A stretch of DNA of 8,449 nt, taken from assembly GCA_051889215.1 (NCBI GenBank), contig JBJFDC010000037.1, positions 1 through 8,449 of the forward strand, written 5' to 3'. A program made the translations under genes and the position numbers. Below are positions 6,101-8,449 of the stretch, one piece after another. The stretch comes from UMGS1470 sp051889215. GTDB taxonomy: Bacteria; Bacillota; Clostridia; Christensenellales; UBA1242. A model generated the notes under the pieces. That model had not been told where the DNA came from, made no database searches, and saw only the letters and a program-made list of their open reading frames with translations. The stretch's first letter is position 1. Every line of letters starts with the position of its first letter.

Positions 6101-8449
6101 GCGTTGCACTCAAAAATATCAACGGTCTTAGTTCGACAAAAGTCACCAAAATTGGCGCGAATGCATTCAAGAACACAAAAGGACTCACTCAAATAACTCT
6201 TCCGACATCAACATTCACGACATTTGAAGCAAATTGTTTTGAGGGTTCTGGACTACAAAAGATAACAAATCTAAAAAATTGCTCAAAACTTGCGACATTT
6301 GGCATTTCATCTTTTGATGGCAGCGGATTGAAAGAAATTTCTTTCCCAGCCAAGTCATTTACGATCGCTGCAAATGCATTCAAGAACTGCATAAGTTTGG
6401 TCGATGTGACATTCAACAATGCCACTGCTCCAACTGTTGACGCGACGAGTTTTGATGGGACAACGAACAATCTCAAAGTTTATATCCCAGACGGCAAACT
6501 TGATGCATATGCGCCACTCCAACTGGGCGGAATTCACAACAAGGGGTTCTCGTCTGGCGTTGACTCAATCATAACAGCTTACACTGCAGTTGACTACATA
6601 CATTTTTCTGGTGCTCAATACATAGACACTGAATTTGTGCCAACGGCAGACACGGCAGTCGAAGTTGCATTCAACACATCAACCGACGGCAAATGGCTTT
6701 TTGGTTCAAGAACGGCATATCAGTCAAAAGACACCTATGCAATTCATCTCTACACAGGATCAAACTCGATTTGGTTTCAATATGCAGGATCAGTTCCAAG
6801 TCAGCAGACTGTTTCGGCATATTCTGGGAAAAAGACAACGGTCAAGGTTGACAAGGACTATATGTATGTCAATGGCAACAAAATCAATTCAACCGCTTTT
6901 GGCATTTCTGGGTTCACAACTGGCACTTGGCCAATGTTTTTGGGAGAAATAAACAACAACGGCTCGAAAGATGGCAGGTCTTTTATCGGAGATATATATT
7001 CGTTTAAAGTTTGGCAAGGTTCAACTCTTGTTCGCGACATGATTCCATGCATTCGAAACAGCGATGGTGCGGCAGGCATGTATGACAAAGTTGAAGGAAA
7101 GTTCTATGGGAATGCCGGCAGCGGGTCTTTGACAACGGGCGCGACGAATTCAAACATTGTTGAAGAATACAAGAGATTGGAATACATTCAAAGCAGCGGC
7201 ACGCAATACATCAACACCGGCTATTGGTGGAGGACAGAAAATGTCCAGGTTGTTTTGGATGCAAACATTGTTTCTGCGCCAGGCAGTCAATCGCTTTTTG
7301 GAAGCGAGGAGCATATCCACGGTTCAGATTGGAGTGGACGTCGTTTTGCAATAATTCCACATGGTGGAAATGGATCCTATTCTCTATATGCCTATAATGG
7401 AAGCAAAATGACAGTAAAAATTGCCAATGGAAAAGATTTTGTTTTGGACATTTCTTCAAAGGCATCAGGAAACACAAAGACATTAAAATATAATCTTAAT
7501 ATTGACGGGGCGGTTTCAAGCAACACAGCATCATATACGGGCAACTATGGTGTCCGTACAAATCCAGACAATTTGACCAATGGACTTGGGCAAATATATC
7601 TTTTTGCAAATCACAATTCGGGCAGTGGCATGTATAACAACGCAAGTGGCACTCCAAACATGAATGCAACACAAATCATTGGCGGCATGAAAGTTTACTC
7701 ATTCAAACTCTATGACGATGGCGTTTGTGTTCGCGATTATGTCCCTGCACTTCGCACAAGAGATGGAGAGGTGGGACTTTTTGATCAACAAAATGGCGTA
7801 TTCTATCAAAATGCGGGCAGTGGCAAGTTCACGGCTGGCGCGATTGTTGATTCAGACGCAGCAATAAAAAACGGTGCAACAATGCATTATATTGGCAAAT
7901 CACAAACCATTGCAACTTGCATAAACGACATGTTTAAACGCCATTTCAACCCAACAATGGCTGATGCGGATTATTTCTTTACCGGAGAAGTTCGCACCAT
8001 GGCAATCAAAGAAGAACTGCCAGAAGGGGCGAGCGTGTCATACACATGGAAATCGACTGATGGAGATAGTGGCAGTGGCAATCAGTTCAGAGATGTTGGA
8101 ACATACTTTGTGACGGCGACAATCTCAGGAAACTTCTATGTGTCAACATCTGTGACAGCAAAATTAAACATTTCAAGGCCATCGCTCTCTGGAATTACAT
8201 TCCAAGACAAGAGTTTTGTTTATGATGGAACAAAAAAATCAATCACAATCACGGGCACGCTTCCAGAGGGGGCAACTGTTTCATATTCAATCAAGGGGAT
8301 TAATGGTGAAAGTGTTGATGCTGGTGCAACAAACGGAACAACAGAGGTTGGTGTTTATCTTGTCACGGCGACCTTTGGCGGAACACTTGAAGGCAATGCT
8401 CTCACCGCAACGCTCACAATAACAAAAGCCACAAAAACAATTTCTCTCA
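2488..8449 (+). CDS. Partial (3'-truncated) giant extracellular adhesin-like protein: TasA-like N-terminus, InlB repeats, BspA LRRs, ConA-like and MBG-like modules
   Basis: Translating from the ATG at 2488 gives 1987 uninterrupted codons to the window end. The start is supported by the RBS at 2476-2482 and by a signal-peptide-like N-terminus. Domains by residue: 1-37, export signal; 38-217, TasA/camelysin-like region; 218-288, InlB-type repeat; 290-365, 366-444 and 446-529, three divergent InlB-like repeats; 532-721, first BspA LRR domain; 747-830, a fourth divergent InlB-like repeat; 831-910, InlB-type unit; 912-1351, second BspA LRR domain; 1370-1551 and 1563-1784, two ConA/LamG-like modules; 1785-1896 and 1897-1987, MBG-like repeats. 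The families are typical of adhesion and glycan or matrix binding in host-associated bacteria. No catalytic domain is evident. The C-terminal anchor, if any, is outside the window. The reading frame is certain. Adhesin function is inferred from the domain content and the ligand is unknown. Confidence 0.94.
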   Translation, partial: MKKNLKQKLNRKDRWVALALLSLFCCLIFGIWMSSGAWYRDGDRFDISVTLATIEVDSNTDTSLKHKIWVALRHQEVLTDDVTFSISPRSAEFYARIGVFVTTENETSQVAKDIIKYQNFVPTPNEGYSWVRDGEWYYFCDTEGKPAVLGHDDMGKAFGFMSKESFVMPEGLRPQHYAKDDSVELEIRVESVQARHVDASSPTNLAPFFKTSYPTKDYSVTFKDLDGTTLKTQTVRYAGDVTPPSAKQITGKVFQNWNTLIDGTGADIYGEEFNNISQDLVLYPRYMSNEVTVNVVQTANGEITPGTSTTTYGSDLNFVVKANSGYQIESISVGGSPVSITDNNEQIVELKNIVGDTTLTATYGLKEYIISVLSEGEGQTTPNSNQTAHFGDNVEFSFVANEGKYISSLIIDGIEKISGKSTKEFSFTFENISGDHSIYVSYETNVYQVDTYVLPYSDGFVYGEISPVETTCAHGKSVNFVVSAFDGARITSIKVGGQEKLASNDLASTNIVVSPTSDTNIVVCFAPIWKMTVINSKYYITDYLGSSSNVVVPSKIYDPTTQTLVPVYGIRSLNSDIITNLSVSNGIEYVGGNGTNNIFSQTNSNITTVSLPNSIKIIDSYAFLGCSQLTNFSMPSQLEKIGDYAFKDCSNIKAYDMPSTLQQIGVGAFNGNAGLAQLTFNSTTAPTISDGNIFSGTTSELKVRVPANSKAGYVSQLSNRSFAEDTYMYALTGETHLAVCKQNVFRYVYNIDIINGTGGTCDPEAGRVEVYQTQNFAVTFTPLTGNRIEGVYVDSSSDNIVSVAEGDPQTYTFENIQASHMIEVVYSKMYIRLDINGGTGQQPLVVYNDDKSKFRINDNIEPTKSGKEFYYYSTNPSDNEQGQNGDRYDLGLWYDIPNIQSSTTLYAIYLTPSASYTTSQEYIVVPKTVAALSGSSSNNIFGNNQDSIVKYITLHRNTTTIGAYSFNSLGALVGISHSDGVSILGEYAFASCSALTKYRFATMTTSIGESVFEKCVSLERIFNFENTTISTIPTRAFQYCSNLTEINVPNSITAIGEYAFSDSNLASIHLGKTKTAALGNFCFYNCTNLYNIIVSQELGTVGESAFENCENLRTVQDFENTKVTTIYSRAFYNCSNLPSIKLPQTLTLLGVSAFENCSKLTGVSGLENTSITKLSEKTFYKCSTLSNISLPTTLTQIDGSAAWDCVALKNINGLSSTKVTKIGANAFKNTKGLTQITLPTSTFTTFEANCFEGSGLQKITNLKNCSKLATFGISSFDGSGLKEISFPAKSFTIAANAFKNCISLVDVTFNNATAPTVDATSFDGTTNNLKVYIPDGKLDAYAPLQLGGIHNKGFSSGVDSIITAYTAVDYIHFSGAQYIDTEFVPTADTAVEVAFNTSTDGKWLFGSRTAYQSKDTYAIHLYTGSNSIWFQYAGSVPSQQTVSAYSGKKTTVKVDKDYMYVNGNKINSTAFGISGFTTGTWPMFLGEINNNGSKDGRSFIGDIYSFKVWQGSTLVRDMIPCIRNSDGAAGMYDKVEGKFYGNAGSGSLTTGATNSNIVEEYKRLEYIQSSGTQYINTGYWWRTENVQVVLDANIVSAPGSQSLFGSEEHIHGSDWSGRRFAIIPHGGNGSYSLYAYNGSKMTVKIANGKDFVLDISSKASGNTKTLKYNLNIDGAVSSNTASYTGNYGVRTNPDNLTNGLGQIYLFANHNSGSGMYNNASGTPNMNATQIIGGMKVYSFKLYDDGVCVRDYVPALRTRDGEVGLFDQQNGVFYQNAGSGKFTAGAIVDSDAAIKNGATMHYIGKSQTIATCINDMFKRHFNPTMADADYFFTGEVRTMAIKEELPEGASVSYTWKSTDGDSGSGNQFRDVGTYFVTATISGNFYVSTSVTAKLNISRPSLSGITFQDKSFVYDGTKKSITITGTLPEGATVSYSIKGINGESVDAGATNGTTEVGVYLVTATFGGTLEGNALTATLTITKATKTISL
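3139..3351 (+). other. InlB-type (Flg_new) beta-grasp repeat
   Basis: Residues 218-288 read YSVTFKDLDGTTLKTQTVRY, then AGDVTPPSAKQITGKVFQNW, and end with DLVLYPRYM. This matches the family plan: V-x-F-x-D-x-D-G-x-x-L, then V-x-Y-G, then a P-x-x-P-like turn, G-x-x-F-x-x-W, and a closing L-Y-x-x-Y/W strand. Such units act as stalks or interaction modules in surface proteins. Confidence 0.72.
3355..4074 (+). repeat. Three tandem divergent InlB-like repeats of about 76-84 residues
   Basis: The units lie at 3355-3582, 3583-3819 and 3823-4074. Each has the same plan. A strand is followed by a glycine-poor turn with a 'G-x-[IT]-[TS]-P' step (GEITPGTS, GQTTPNSN, GEISPVET). A 'G-x-x-[VL]-x-F-x-[VF]-x-A' strand comes next (GSDLNFVVKA, GDNVEFSFVA, GKSVNFVVSA). 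An 'I-x-S-[IL]-x-[VI]-[GD]-G' strand follows (IESISVGG, ISSLIIDG, ITSIKVGG), and then an 'NI.GD....V.Y' closing strand. This corresponds to the divergent InlB B-repeat type (Flg_new_2-like). The copies are clearly related but well diverged, so this is an old expansion. Confidence 0.75.
4081..4650 (+). repeat. First BspA-type leucine-rich repeat domain (three repeats plus caps)
   Basis: An N-cap (YYITDYLGSSSNVVVPSKIYD) leads into repeats starting at about 4303. These include VSLPNSIKIIDSYAFLGCSQL, split as VSLPNSIKII then DSYAFLGCSQL, followed by MPSQLEKIGDYAFKDCSN and MPSTLQQIGVGAFNGNAGL. This is the LRR_5/BspA pattern 'LP.sl..Ig..AF..Cs.L'. The C-cap at about 4510-4650 (TFNSTTAPTISDG, FSGTTSELKVRVPANS) is the usual end unit with 'APTI...F.G....L.V.VP..s...Y'. 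BspA LRRs in oral and gut bacteria, and in Trichomonas, mediate binding to matrix proteins and cells. Confidence 0.85.
4726..5217 (+). other. Linker pair between the LRR domains: one divergent InlB-like repeat and one InlB-type unit
   Basis: The first unit (4726-4977) has YNIDIINGTGGTCDPEAGRV, QNFAVTFTPLTGNRIEGVYV and YTFENIQASHMIEVVYS, matching the divergent InlB-like plan of 3355-4074. The second unit (4978-5217) starts with IRLDINGGTGQQPLVVYNDD, has IEPTKSGKEFYYYSTNPSD at the usual 'PT..GY.F.GW' position, and ends with STTLYAIYL, the closing strand of InlB-type repeats. The GW core is degenerate in the second unit. Together they act as a spacer between two LRR blocks. Confidence 0.6.
5221..6540 (+). 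repeat. Second BspA-type LRR domain: N-cap, 15 repeats alternating 23/25 residues, C-cap
   Basis: An N-cap (5221-5337, including SQEYIVVPKTVAAL) precedes 15 repeats at 5338-6399. A C-cap follows at 6400-6540 (TFNNATAPTVDATSFDGTTN, then LKVYIPDGKLDAY). The repeats start at 5338, 5404, 5473, 5542, 5617, 5683, 5755, 5824, 5899, 5968, 6043, 6112, 6187, 6256 and 6331. Most end in AF.NCs.L. Two classes alternate. The short class (22-23 residues) has LPxTLTxIG, for example IKLPQTLTLLGVSAFENCSK. The long class (24-25 residues) has [FL]ENTxITxI, for example VQDFENTKVTTIYSRAFYNC. The unit at 6043 has AAW in place of the usual AF core. Ten repeats carry the Cys at the NC position. The fold should be a curved solenoid for ligand binding. 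The family assignment is secure and the ligand is not known. Confidence 0.9.
6595..7140 (+). other. ConA/LamG-like beta-sandwich module 1
   Basis: This module of about 182 residues starts with YIHFSGAQYIDTEFVPTADT and ends with LVRDMIPCIRNSDGAAGMYD, then KVEGKFYGNAGSGSLTTG. It belongs to a recognisable family in Bacillota surface proteins and some phage tail proteins. That family has the frame 'Y(I/L)xSSGTQYIDTGYxPxxxTxxE', a 'LFG.R' strand, a 'lflG.....g' strand, 'IYSFKI...g..LVRD.IP..R...G..GLYD...g.FY.N.G.G.F..G'. All of these are visible here (LFGSRTAY, MFLGEINNNGS, IYSFKVW). I infer a concanavalin A/laminin G-type fold that binds glycans or proteins. There are no visible catalytic acids in the arrangement of a glycosidase. 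Confidence 0.78.
7174..7839 (+). other. ConA/LamG-like beta-sandwich module 2
   Basis: This module is about 222 residues, roughly 40 longer than module 1. It starts with RLEYIQSSGTQYINTGYWW and ends with CVRDYVPALRTRDGEVGLFD, then QQNGVFYQNAGSGKFTAG. The strands SLFGSEEH, LYAYNG, IYLFANHNSGSG and VYSFKLYDDG align with module 1. The extra length lies in the middle (about 7370-7680), which includes longer loops such as NGSGMYNN-type Gly/Asn turns. A 33-base linker (7141-7173) separates the modules. The tandem arrangement suggests multivalent binding. Confidence 0.8.
7840..8449 (+). repeat. Two MBG/Ig-like repeats, the second running off the window
   Basis: Unit 1 (7840-8175) contains DYFFTGEVRTMAIKEELPEG, ASVSYTWKS, FRDVGTYFVTATISG and VTAKLNI. 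Unit 2 (8176 to the window end) contains FVYDGTKKSITITGTLPEGA, TVSYSIKG, EVGVYLVTATFGG and LTATLTITKA. Both follow the MBG-type plan 'f.YdGt.ks..i.G.LPeGa.VsY......vGtY.VtAt......a.LtI.kA'. Such repeats typically form stalks that lift binding domains from the cell wall and often occur as long tandem sets, so more copies are likely downstream. Confidence 0.72.

Noticed and set aside
6595..7839. Phage tail protein origin suggested by the VRDxxPxxR modules
   Set aside because: The same gene starts with an export signal and carries BspA and InlB repeats, and no phage structural gene is visible. A cell-surface protein fits better.
2488..8449. Alternative genetic code (TGA as Trp)
   Set aside because: Trp is encoded by TGG throughout and no in-frame TGA occurs in either gene, so the standard code is sufficient.

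Overview
The window holds two very large genes on the + strand, 18 bases apart, both cut by the window edges. The first (1-2469) lacks its 5' end and the second (2488-8449) lacks its 3' end. Both appear to encode repeat-built, extracellular (surface or secreted) proteins. I see no RNA gene, mobile element, CRISPR array, promoter or terminator. Every antisense or out-of-frame open stretch is overlaid by one of the two long frames.

Organism (inference): a low-GC, Gram-positive-type bacterium, probably an uncultured gut or other host-associated member of the Bacillota. The grounds are an AT-leaning base composition, a strong AAAGGAG ribosome binding site, a TasA/SipW-substrate-like N-terminus, InlB-type (Listeria-Bacteroides) beta-grasp repeats, BspA-type leucine-rich repeats and tandem ConA-like modules ending in VRDxxPxxR. 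TGA is not used as a sense codon in either gene, so the standard code fits.

Region 1-2469: the C-terminal 822 codons of a surface protein. It has two InlB-type repeats, each split by an inserted beta-sandwich-like domain of about 135-140 residues (46-1206). A beta-rich domain of unknown type follows (1207-1539), then two tandem Hint (hedgehog/intein-type self-processing) domains (1543-1992 and 2014-2466). Hint-1 keeps the C-terminal His-Asn, while Hint-2 has lost it and ends the protein. There is no LPxTG or other recognisable anchor at this C-terminus.

Region 2488-8449: the first 1987 codons of a giant protein. In order it has an atypical signal peptide with a TasA/camelysin-like domain, an InlB repeat, three divergent InlB-like repeats, a short BspA LRR domain, one more divergent and one more classical InlB-like unit, a long BspA LRR domain of 15 repeats plus cap, two ConA/LamG-like modules and two MBG-like Ig repeats running off the window.

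Working together (inference): the tight spacing and the RBS between the genes suggest co-transcription. Both products look like adhesion or matrix proteins. The second may be exported through a SipW-like signal peptidase, and the first may be cleaved or joined to a partner by its Hint tail. The points most worth following are the unequal tandem Hint tail, the InlB repeats acting as split scaffolds, and a strict 23/25-residue alternation in the long LRR array.
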